This document shows, in pieces, positions 54,950-62,375 of a DNA stretch of 64,000 bases. Location of the stretch: the NCBI RefSeq assembly GCF_030410485.1, contig NZ_JAUHHC010000004.1, positions 446,128 through 510,127 of the forward strand. Direction: 5' to 3'. The DNA is from Roseateles violae (GTDB taxonomy: Bacteria; Pseudomonadota; Gammaproteobacteria; Burkholderiales; Burkholderiaceae_C). Every line of letters starts with the position of its first letter. The stretch's first letter is position 1. The position numbers and the translations under genes were made by a program. The notes below the pieces were generated by a model. The model saw only the letters and a program-made list of their open reading frames with translations. It was not told the origin of the DNA and made no database searches.

Positions 54950-54998
54950 CTTGGCTAACTTTGCGCAGCAAAGTTAAGCGCCGTCAGGCGCGGCCAAG
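54950..54998. repeat. 49-nt element with three-way-junction folding potential
   Basis: An outer stem CTTGGC/GCCAAG (54950-54955, 54993-54998) encloses two hairpins. TAACTTTGC-GCA-GCAAAGTTA (54956-54976) has perfect 9-bp arms; GCGCC-GTCA-GGCGC (54978-54991) has perfect 5-bp arms. Only one unpaired base lies between the stems on either side. The A/T-rich first arm contrasts with the surrounding GC-rich DNA. It could be a dispersed intergenic repeat or a structured RNA. Confidence 0.6.
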
Positions 54999-55064
54999 AC
55001 CAGAACCGCCCTCTCGCCTCTCTCTCTCAGCCCCACGTCAGCCGCCTCGGGCATGCTAGTTTCC

Positions 55065-55811
55065 ATGGGAATCACCGCCCTGATCACCGATGTGCATGCC
55101 AACCGCCAGGCGCTGGAAGCGGTGCTCGAGCATGCGGCCGCGCGCGGCGCGACGGCCTATGCCTTTCTCGGCGACCTGGTCGGCTACGGCGGCGATCCGG
55201 GCTGGGTGGTCGACACCATTGCCGCCCAGGTCGAGGCCGGCGCGGCGGCCGTGCTCGGCAACCACGACGAGGCGGTCGTCAAGGGCAGCACCGCGCAGAT
55301 GCACGAGGACGCCCGCGCGGCGCTGGACTGGACGCGCCGGCAGCTGAGCCCGCGGCAGCTGGACTTCCTGGCCGCGCTGCCGCTGAACCAGCGCCGCGGC
55401 GACTGCCTGTTCGTTCATGCCAATGCCTATGACCCGGCCGGCTGGGACTATGTGCAGGGCCGCATGGAGGCGATGCGCAGCCTGCATGCGACCGACGCCG
55501 TCTACACCTTCTGCGGCCATATGCACGAGCCCAAGCTCTACCACCTGTCGGGCACCGGCAAGGCGGGCGACTTCACCCCGCAGCCGGGCATCGCGATCCC
55601 GCTGCTGAGCCACCGCCAATGGCTGGCCATCCCGGGCTCCTGCGGCCAGCCGCGCGACGGCAATCCGGCCGCCTGCTACGCGCTCTTCGACGCGGCCGCC
55701 GGCGAGCTGAGCTTCGAGCGCGTGCCCTATGACATCGAGGCGGCGGCGGCGCGCATCCGCGCGGCCGGCCTGCCCGAACGGCTGGCGCAAAGGCTGACGG
55801 AAGGTCGCTAA
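55065..55811 (+). CDS. Calcineurin-like metallophosphoesterase
   Basis: This 248-residue protein has the phosphoesterase metal motifs in order: DVHAN near 9-13 (variant of DxH), GDLVGYGGDP near 37-46, GNHDEAV near 67-73, a His in LFVHANAYDP near 112 and FCGHMHEPKLY near 143-153. It resembles compact phosphodiesterases and PrpE/ApaH-like phosphatases; nucleotides or phosphoproteins are possible substrates. ATG 55053 is an alternative start. The kinase-USP gene begins 10 bases after its stop. Confidence 0.87.
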   Translation: MGITALITDVHANRQALEAVLEHAAARGATAYAFLGDLVGYGGDPGWVVDTIAAQVEAGAAAVLGNHDEAVVKGSTAQMHEDARAALDWTRRQLSPRQLDFLAALPLNQRRGDCLFVHANAYDPAGWDYVQGRMEAMRSLHATDAVYTFCGHMHEPKLYHLSGTGKAGDFTPQPGIAIPLLSHRQWLAIPGSCGQPRDGNPAACYALFDAAAGELSFERVPYDIEAAAARIRAAGLPERLAQRLTEGR

Positions 55812-55821
55812 ACTCCGCGCC

Positions 55822-57282
55822 ATGCCTGACACCGGCCCCGCCAGCATCAGCACCCTGCCCCCGCTGGCGGCGCTGCAGGCCGGCATGGTGATCGACGGCT
55901 TCCGGCTCGACGAGCAGCTGCACGAGGGCGGCATGGCACGGCTGTGGGCCGTCTCGCGCGTCGAGCCCAGGCCCGGCGAGGACTTCCCGCTTATCATGAA
56001 GGTGCCGCGCATCAAGGGCGGCGAGGACCCGGCCACCATCGTCGGCTTCGAGGTCGAGCAGATGCTGATGCCGGCGCTGAAGGGTCCGCATGTGCCGCGC
56101 TTCGTCGCCCGCGGCGACTGGACCCGCCAGGCCTATATCGTGATGGAGCGGATCGAGGGTCAGACCTTGCGCCCCCGCCTGGACGCGGCGCCGCTGGCAC
56201 TGGAGGAGCTGGTCGAGATCGGCTCGCGCGTCGCCCTGGCCCTGCATTCGCTGCACCGCCAGCATGTCGTGCACCTGGACGTGAAGCCCAGCAACATCAT
56301 GTTCCGGCCCGACGGCGAGGTGGTGCTGGTCGATTTCGGCCTCTCGCGCCACGACCACCTGCCCGATCTGCTGGAGGAGGAATTCTCGCTGCCGATGGGC
56401 ACCGGCCCCTATATGTCGCCGGAGCAGGTGCAGTTCATCCGCAACGACCCGCGCAGCGATCTGTTCGCGCTGGGCGTGATCCTCTACCACCTGGCCACCG
56501 GCGAGCGCCCCTTCGGCCAGCCGACCTCGGTGCGCGCGCTGCGGCGGCGGCTCTACGTCGACCCGGTGCCGCCGCGCGCGGTCAACCCGCACATCCCGCC
56601 CTGGCTGCAGGAGATCATCCTGCACTGCCTGGAGGTGCAGCCGGAACGCCGCTACCAGAGCGCCGCCCAGCTGGCCCTGGACCTGCGCCAGCCGCTCGGC
56701 GTGCAGCTGACGCGCCGCGCCGATCTGATGCAGGTGAGCGGCGGCATGCGGCGGCTCAAGCGCTGGTTCTTCGCGCTCGGCGCCGAGCCGCGGTCCGCAG
56801 CCGCGGCCGCCCCGGCCGCCGAGCAGCTGGCGCGCAGCCCCATCATCCTGGCGGCGGTTGACACCGCCAATGCCAGCGCCGCGCTCCTGGAGCAGCTGTG
56901 CGAGACGGTGCGCCGCATCGTGCAGACCGAGCCAGGCGCGCGACTGGCCTGCCTCAACGTGATGAAGACGGCGCGCATCGGCATGGACGAGCTGACCGAC
57001 AAGGACGGCCGCAGCCTGCACGTCAAGCAGCTAATCGCCCTGCGCCACTGGGCGAGGCCGATCAGCCGCGCGCTGAGCCTGGAGGATGGGCGGCTGACCT
57101 TCCATGTGCTGGAGGCACCGGACGTGGCCAATGCCATCATCGAGTTTGCCGCCCGCAACGGCGCCGACCACATCGTGATGGGCGCGCGCGGCAGCTCGAC
57201 CCTGCGCCGCTATCTGGGCAGTGTGTCCTCGCAGGTGCTGGCCGAATCGGGCTGCACCGTCACCGTCGTGCGGGAGCGCTAG
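55822..57282 (+). CDS. Serine/threonine protein kinase fused to a universal stress protein domain
   Basis: This 486-residue protein joins an N-terminal Hanks-type kinase (about 25-300) to a C-terminal UspA domain (about 340-486). Kinase residues are K60 in IMKVPR, HLDVKPSN at 151-158 with catalytic D153, DFG at 171-173 and SPE near 199-201. The Gly-rich loop is reduced to HEGGMARLW. The USP half ends with the ATP-binding-type motif MGARGSSTLRRYLGSVS near 452-468. There is no membrane segment. The phosphatase gene just upstream suggests a reversible phosphorylation pair; targets unknown. Confidence 0.9.
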   Translation: MPDTGPASISTLPPLAALQAGMVIDGFRLDEQLHEGGMARLWAVSRVEPRPGEDFPLIMKVPRIKGGEDPATIVGFEVEQMLMPALKGPHVPRFVARGDWTRQAYIVMERIEGQTLRPRLDAAPLALEELVEIGSRVALALHSLHRQHVVHLDVKPSNIMFRPDGEVVLVDFGLSRHDHLPDLLEEEFSLPMGTGPYMSPEQVQFIRNDPRSDLFALGVILYHLATGERPFGQPTSVRALRRRLYVDPVPPRAVNPHIPPWLQEIILHCLEVQPERRYQSAAQLALDLRQPLGVQLTRRADLMQVSGGMRRLKRWFFALGAEPRSAAAAAPAAEQLARSPIILAAVDTANASAALLEQLCETVRRIVQTEPGARLACLNVMKTARIGMDELTDKDGRSLHVKQLIALRHWARPISRALSLEDGRLTFHVLEAPDVANAIIEFAARNGADHIVMGARGSSTLRRYLGSVSSQVLAESGCTVTVVRER

Positions 57283-57299
57283 CTAGCGAGCGCTGCCGT

Positions 57300-57761
57300 T
57301 CAGTGCTGATGCGCGGCGGCGGGCGCGCCGAGCTGGCGCGCCTCGGCCTTGATCTCGACCGTCTGGCGCTTCTTGTCGCGGTCCTCGAAGACCAGGGTCA
57401 GCGGCAGCTGCTCGCCGGCGGCGATCGGCTTCTTCAGCGCCATCAGCATCAGGTGATAGCCACCCGGCTTCAGCTCGACCGGCTTGCCGGCGGGCAGTTC
57501 GAGGCTGGCGACCGGCCGCATCTTCATCGTGTCGCCGTCCATCGCCATCTCGTGGATCTCGACCAATTCGGCCAGCGGCGTCTTCACCTCGACCAGGCGG
57601 GCGTCGGCGGCCGATTGCAGGCGGAAGAAGGCGCCGGTCGCCTTCTGCTGCGCCACCGTCGCGCGCACCCAGGCCTGCTCGACCTTGACCTGGGGCTGGG
57701 CCTGCGCGGCCAGCGCCAGCAGCAGCGCCGGCAGCATCGGCATCGTCGTCTTCGTCTTCAT
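57300..57761 (-). CDS. Periplasmic copper chaperone PCu(A)C
   Basis: This 153-residue protein has a signal peptide (MKTKTTMPMLPALLLALAAQA) and the PCu(A)C copper site HEMAMDGDTMKM near 69-80 together with GGYHLMLM near 99-106, supplying His and Met ligands. The C-terminus AAAHQH adds two more His. PCu(A)C proteins carry Cu(I) to cytochrome oxidase in the periplasm; no Sco gene is adjacent here. It is convergent with the kinase gene and divergent from the cysteine-cluster gene. Confidence 0.92.
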   Translation of the reverse strand: MKTKTTMPMLPALLLALAAQAQPQVKVEQAWVRATVAQQKATGAFFRLQSAADARLVEVKTPLAELVEIHEMAMDGDTMKMRPVASLELPAGKPVELKPGGYHLMLMALKKPIAAGEQLPLTLVFEDRDKKRQTVEIKAEARQLGAPAAAHQH

Positions 57762-57825
57762 GGTCGTCGCTTCGCTCTTGGGTTCATGCGGATCGCCGCA
57801 TCATAGTGGGCTCTACACTGGCGCG

Positions 57826-58158
57826 ATGACGACGACGACGAACCCCTGCACCGACTGCGGTGCCTGCTGCGCCAGCTTCCGGGTCGACTTCGCGCGCGCG
57901 GAACTGCAGTCCGAGGGCGGCTGCGTGCCCGACGGCCTGGCCGTCGAGCTGAACGACAGCCTGGCGCGCATGCGCGGCAGCGATCATCTGCGGCCGCGCT
58001 GCGCGGCCCTGGTCGGCACGGTCGGCGTCAAGGCCAGCTGCGGCATCTATGAATGGCGGCCCTCGCCCTGCCGCGAGTTCGGCCTGCGCGCGCCCATGGG
58101 CATCGGCGACGAGGCCTGCGCGCGCGCCCGGGCGCGCCACGGGTTGGCGCCGCTCTAG
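57826..58158 (+). CDS. YkgJ-family cysteine cluster protein
   Basis: This 110-residue protein has CTDCGACCASF near 8-18, then RCAAL near 61-65, SCGIYEWRPSPCREF near 74-88 and a later Cys. The spacing fits the YkgJ/CxxCxxCC family thought to bind zinc or an iron-sulfur centre. Function unknown. The ATG at 57826 places the Cys cluster at the N-terminus as in the family; a longer frame upstream overlaps the copper-chaperone gene. Confidence 0.87.
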   Translation: MTTTTNPCTDCGACCASFRVDFARAELQSEGGCVPDGLAVELNDSLARMRGSDHLRPRCAALVGTVGVKASCGIYEWRPSPCREFGLRAPMGIGDEACARARARHGLAPL

Positions 58159-58215
58159 GGAGTCTGGGCCCTTGCCAGACTCAAGGCGGACCACGCGCTC
58201 GGCCGCGCAGACTCC
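58159..58215. repeat. Alternative hairpins between convergent genes
   Basis: GAGTCTGG (58160-58167) pairs perfectly with CCAGACTC (58175-58182), and GGAGTCTG (58159-58166) can pair instead with CAGACTCC (58208-58215). The stems exclude each other. The site lies between the stops of two convergent genes and probably acts as a bidirectional terminator, though no T run follows. Confidence 0.5.
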
Positions 58216-58221
58216 CTGTCT

Positions 58222-59391
58222 CTATCGGATCGGAGCCCGGTGCGTGTTCAGCCAGTCGAGCTTGGCCGCGTAGACATCGTGCTCCTTGCGCGTGGTGCTG
58301 TTCTCCAGCGCCAGCGCCATATGCTTGCGCGCCGGGCCCATCTCGCCCATGCCGTAGCTGGCCAAGGCCAGCCAGAAATGGAACTCGTGCGAATAGGCCG
58401 AGCGCGCCACCTCCTTGGCGAACCAGTCGCGCGCCAGCCGGTAATTGCCGTCCTTCATCGCCTGCATGCCCAGGTCGAAATAGCGGAAGGGCGGATAGGG
58501 CTGCAGCTCGCGCAAGGTCGCCGCCATCTGCTCCGACTCGGCTTGGCGGCCCAGGTCCTTGTAGACCAGGACCAGATTGGCGATCGCCTGCAGATTGCCC
58601 GGCTCGCGCTCCAGCACCAGGCGCAGCGCCCGCTCGGCCGCGGCCGCATCGCCATGGCGGCGGTAGATGACGGCCAGGGTGTTGTAGCCGGACATGAAGC
58701 GCGGATCCTGCAGCACCGCGGCGCGCGCCCACCAGTAGGCCTCGTCGAGCCGGCCGTCTTGCAGGTTCTCGGCCGCGCGGTTGTTCATATACATCGCGAT
58801 GATGGTCGACTCGTCGATCGAGATCGCGCGCTGGCCGCGCAGCATCTCGGGCGGCAGGAAGTCGATCGTCAGCAGCTCCGGTTCGCCGCCGACGGTGCGG
58901 ATATTGTCGATGCGGGTGCCCAGGCTGACGTTGACATGGCCGGACAGGAAGTAGAGGTCGCCGCTGCGGCTCCAGAAGTCCTCGACAAAGACGCTGCGGT
59001 AGCGCACCGGCAGGTCCAGATGCTTGGCGAAGGCCGCCGTCATGATGACCAGGGACAGGCAGTTGCCGCTGCGCGCATCGAAGGCCTCGGAGGCGTTGCG
59101 GGTGATCTCGGCGTCGTACTCGAGCTTCAGCTGCGTCTTCGTGTACAGCGCGTCGATCAGGCCCTGGCGCTTGCCGCGGGTGCGCTGCAGCATCGCGAAC
59201 TCGGTGTCGAGGAACTGCTTCATCGCCGGGCTGAAGGCGAACACATCCTCGGCATTGATGCGCTGGGTGCCCGGCTGGAACTGGGCGTCCTGAAGGAGCT
59301 GCGCCGGCGGCGGCAGTTTCGAGGTCGAGGCGCAGGCAGCCAGCAAGCCGCAGGCCGCGGCCACGATCCAGGTTCGCAGGGATCCGTTCAT
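58222..59391 (-). CDS. Lipoprotein with transglutaminase-like and TPR domains
   Basis: This 389-residue protein has signal MNGSLRTWIVAAACGLLAAC with the lipobox Cys at residue 20. The N-terminal half includes a transglutaminase-like segment: RSGNCLSLVIM near 107-117 with a possible catalytic Cys, SGHVNVSL near 148-155 with a His, and TIDFLP near 172 with an Asp. The C-terminal half (about 195-385) holds four or five TPR-like repeats. A cell-envelope scaffolding or peptide-processing role is possible. GGAG precedes the ATG. Confidence 0.8.
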   Translation of the reverse strand: MNGSLRTWIVAAACGLLAACASTSKLPPPAQLLQDAQFQPGTQRINAEDVFAFSPAMKQFLDTEFAMLQRTRGKRQGLIDALYTKTQLKLEYDAEITRNASEAFDARSGNCLSLVIMTAAFAKHLDLPVRYRSVFVEDFWSRSGDLYFLSGHVNVSLGTRIDNIRTVGGEPELLTIDFLPPEMLRGQRAISIDESTIIAMYMNNRAAENLQDGRLDEAYWWARAAVLQDPRFMSGYNTLAVIYRRHGDAAAAERALRLVLEREPGNLQAIANLVLVYKDLGRQAESEQMAATLRELQPYPPFRYFDLGMQAMKDGNYRLARDWFAKEVARSAYSHEFHFWLALASYGMGEMGPARKHMALALENSTTRKEHDVYAAKLDWLNTHRAPIR

Positions 59392-59521
59392 GGTCTCCTC
59401 CATTGCCGAATCGGCGGCCGACCGACGAGCCTGGGGGTCGCGACCGCCTGCAGCGATGCTAGCGCCGAACGCACACCCATGCCGCTCGTCACCCCTGCGG
59501 CCCAGGGGTCCAGCGAGGAGG

Positions 59522-62248
59522 CTAGCGGACGACGAAGACCACGGCGCTGCGCGGCGGCACCTCGAAGCGGCCGCTGGCCGGCTCGAAGCGGGCCTCGGCG
59601 GCGATGCGCTTGTCGGCCGCGCCGGCGGCCAAGTGGACCGGGTGCAGCCGGTAGGGCCGGCCCTGCTCGCCCGGCAGCTCAAGCTGAGCCGGCGTCGTGC
59701 CGGTGTTGAGCAGATAGACCAGGCGCTCGAAGCCGGCGCCGGCCAGGCCGCGGCCGTCCAGCAGGCCGGCGATCAGCGCCGGGTTCTGCTGCGGACCACT
59801 GCCCGGGAAGCTCAGGCGATGGCGGATCTGCGCCGCATCGGGCAGGCGCAACAGGACCGAGCTGGCGCGGATCCGCAAGAGGTCGCGGAAGGCATCGCGC
59901 ATCCAGGCGATCTCGGTCGGGCCCGGCTTGATCGCCGGGTCGGCCAGCAGCGGCGCCAGCAGCGCATAGTCGGCGCCGTTGTCGCCCTTGGGCGGCAGGC
60001 CGGCGGCAAAGCCGTTGTCGGTGTAGCTCCAGTCCAGCCGGTTGAACCAGTCGCCGGAATCATAGCTGTTGCGATCCAGCGACTTCGAACGCAAGAGGTC
60101 GATACCGGCGTGGTAGTAGGCCACGCCCTGGCTGAAGGCGGTCAGCGCCGCGCCGAGCAACTGCACGCGGGCGCGGTCCTCGCGCGAAGTGCCGCGCGGC
60201 AGGCGGAACACATTGATGTCAAACAGGGTCTGGTTGTCGTGGTTGTCCACGTAGTTGACGACCTCGCCCGGCTGCGAGACATAGCCGGCCGGCTGGTCGC
60301 CGTAGGCGATGCTCTCCAGCGGCAGGGTCTGGCCCTGCCAGGTCGTCAGCGGGTAGTCGCGCAGGGAGCCGGCCAGGCCGACGCGGATCATGTCGGCCGT
60401 CGCCGCCGTCGGCTGCTCGGCGTTGAGCCAGCCGGTGTTGCGCAAGAGCGCCTCGCCGCTGTCCCCGGCACTGCCGCCGCGCGCCGCGTCGCGGCCGCGG
60501 TCGCTGAAGGTGGCGATGCCGGAGCCGTTTAGCGAGAGCTGCGAGGCCTGGACGAAGCGCGCGCCATTGGCGATCTCGCCAAAGTTCCAGCCCTCGCCGA
60601 TCAGCTGCACCCGGCGGCCGGCCGCCGCGTCGACGCGGGCCTGCAGCCGCTCCATGGCTGCGCGCGGCTGGTGCGCCATCAGGTCGAAGCGGAAGGAGTC
60701 GATCTTGTAGTGGCGGGTCCAGCGCTCGGCCGTGTCGACCATCAGCTTGGCCATCATCCGGTGCTCGGTGGCCGTGTTGTCGCAGCAAGTCGAGCGCTCG
60801 ACGACGCCGGCCGCGTCCAGCCGCTGGTAGTAGCCGGGCACGATGCGATCCAGCACGGACTTCTGCTGCTGGCCGGAGGCGGCCGTGTGGTTGTAGACGA
60901 CGTCCATGCCGACCCGCAAGCCGGCCCGGTGCAGCGCCTGCACCATCTGGCGGAATTCGACGATGCGGCGCGCGCCGTCGGCGGCATCGCTGGCATAGCT
61001 GCCCTCGGGCGCGCCGTAGTGGAAGGGGTCATAGCCCCAGTTGAAGCAGTCACGCTCGGCAACGGCCATCACGGCCGCCTGCTGCGCCTCGCTGTCGGGC
61101 GCGGCACTGGGCACCTGGGGCGTGACGCACTGCGTCTCCGGCACCGTCGCGAAGTCGAACACCGGCAGCAGATGCACATCGGTCAATCCGGCCGCAGCCA
61201 GTGCGCGCAGATGCTTCATGCCGGCCGAGTCGCTCTCGGTGAAGGCCGCGTACTTGCCACGCCTGGCCGGCGGCACCGTCTGGTCGCCGATCGAGAAATC
61301 GCGCAGATGCAGCTCGTAGATGACCATATCGGTATGCGCCTTGAGCGCCTTGGGCCGCGGCGTCGCATCCCAGCCGGCCGGCTTCAGTGCCGGCGCGGAC
61401 AGATCGGCGACATAGCTGCGGCGCGAATCGGCGCCGAGGCTCACCGAATAGGGGTCGCTGACGCGGTTGCGCACCAGGCCGACGCCGCGCACGAACACAT
61501 CGACCAGGTAGCTGTAGTACTGGCCGCTCAGATCGCCGGGCTCGGTCAGGCTCCAGATACCGCTGGCCGGATCCAAGCGCATTGCCCGCTCGGCAATCGC
61601 CGGCCCGCCGTCGGACGCATAGCGGCACAGCGAGACCTTTTGCGCCGTCGGCGCCCAGAGCTTGAAACCGGTCTGGTTTTTGCCCGGGCTGGCGCCCAGA
61701 TCGGCGACGTCCTCGGCCGCCGCATAGCGATCATCGAGCGCGCCGGCGATCTGCAAGGCAGTCGCCGCCAGCAGTTCGCCGGCCGGCGTTTCCCGGACCA
61801 GCAGCAATTGCCCCTTCAGCAGCGCCGGCAGGCGCGGAAGATCGGCCTCGCGCACGGCCAGCCGCACCCCGCCCGCGATGAATTTGAAGCGCTGTGCCAG
61901 CTCAGGCGACAGCGCGCTCTCCGACGGTTCCAGATCGAGCACCGCATCGGCGCCGACCACCGCCCGGCCCGGTTGCCACAGCAGCGCGGCCTCGGCCGAG
62001 TGATAGAGCTTGTAGCGCGCGCCGGCCGGCTCTGCGCCCCCCTGCCCCGGCCACTGGATCAGCCGGCTGTCCAGCCAATGGGCACGCGCCTCGACGACCG
62101 CACTGGCCGCCTGCGGGCGCAATACCGTCTGGAACTGCGAGCCGTCGCAGGCGCTGTCGGCCCAGACGGCAGCGGGAAGCAGGCAGGCAGCACCCAGCAG
62201 CAGCCGGCCGGCCCACAGCGGCGCGCGGCGGCAAATCGTCGATCTCAC
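59522..62248 (-). CDS. pulA: Secreted pullulanase-type alpha-1,6-glucosidase, GH13 (GTG start)
   Basis: This 908-residue enzyme has a signal peptide ending near AAVWA, an N-terminal beta-rich region, a CBM48-like module (FKLWAPTAQKVSLCRY near 210-225) and the GH13 barrel. CFNWGYDPFHYG near 400 is the pullulanase motif. GMDVVYNHT, FRFDLM (nucleophile Asp), LIGEGWNF (acid Glu) and YVDNHDN follow in order at about 446, 517, 551 and 666. It debranches pullulan, glycogen or starch. The GTG follows AGGAG; it is divergent from the amylase gene. Confidence 0.92.
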   Translation of the reverse strand: MRSTICRRAPLWAGRLLLGAACLLPAAVWADSACDGSQFQTVLRPQAASAVVEARAHWLDSRLIQWPGQGGAEPAGARYKLYHSAEAALLWQPGRAVVGADAVLDLEPSESALSPELAQRFKFIAGGVRLAVREADLPRLPALLKGQLLLVRETPAGELLAATALQIAGALDDRYAAAEDVADLGASPGKNQTGFKLWAPTAQKVSLCRYASDGGPAIAERAMRLDPASGIWSLTEPGDLSGQYYSYLVDVFVRGVGLVRNRVSDPYSVSLGADSRRSYVADLSAPALKPAGWDATPRPKALKAHTDMVIYELHLRDFSIGDQTVPPARRGKYAAFTESDSAGMKHLRALAAAGLTDVHLLPVFDFATVPETQCVTPQVPSAAPDSEAQQAAVMAVAERDCFNWGYDPFHYGAPEGSYASDAADGARRIVEFRQMVQALHRAGLRVGMDVVYNHTAASGQQQKSVLDRIVPGYYQRLDAAGVVERSTCCDNTATEHRMMAKLMVDTAERWTRHYKIDSFRFDLMAHQPRAAMERLQARVDAAAGRRVQLIGEGWNFGEIANGARFVQASQLSLNGSGIATFSDRGRDAARGGSAGDSGEALLRNTGWLNAEQPTAATADMIRVGLAGSLRDYPLTTWQGQTLPLESIAYGDQPAGYVSQPGEVVNYVDNHDNQTLFDINVFRLPRGTSREDRARVQLLGAALTAFSQGVAYYHAGIDLLRSKSLDRNSYDSGDWFNRLDWSYTDNGFAAGLPPKGDNGADYALLAPLLADPAIKPGPTEIAWMRDAFRDLLRIRASSVLLRLPDAAQIRHRLSFPGSGPQQNPALIAGLLDGRGLAGAGFERLVYLLNTGTTPAQLELPGEQGRPYRLHPVHLAAGAADKRIAAEARFEPASGRFEVPPRSAVVFVVR

Positions 62249-62264
62249 GGCGTCGGTCTCCTTG

Positions 62265-62323
62265 TTTTGCAAAATAGTAGCAAAACTACATCTGATTGGT
62301 CGCCGAGGACTTCTACCGAAGTC
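62265..62323. promoter_or_regulatory. Palindrome cluster between the divergent GH13 genes
   Basis: Three inverted repeats stand in 59 bases: TTTTGCAAAA (62265-62274), GTAG-CAAAA-CTAC (62277-62289) and GACTTC-TACC-GAAGTC (62308-62323). The word GCAAAA recurs 11 bases apart. This A/T-richer patch is a probable shared control region; the regulator is not in the window. Confidence 0.5.
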
Positions 62324-62375
62324 GAATCGCACAAGATGATTGAGAATCGTCCGTAATTTAGCTACAAGATCACCC

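Noticed and set aside
59390-62356. Long plus-strand frames opposite the pullulanase gene
   Set aside because: The pullulanase on the minus strand has all GH13 motifs; the opposite frames show none.
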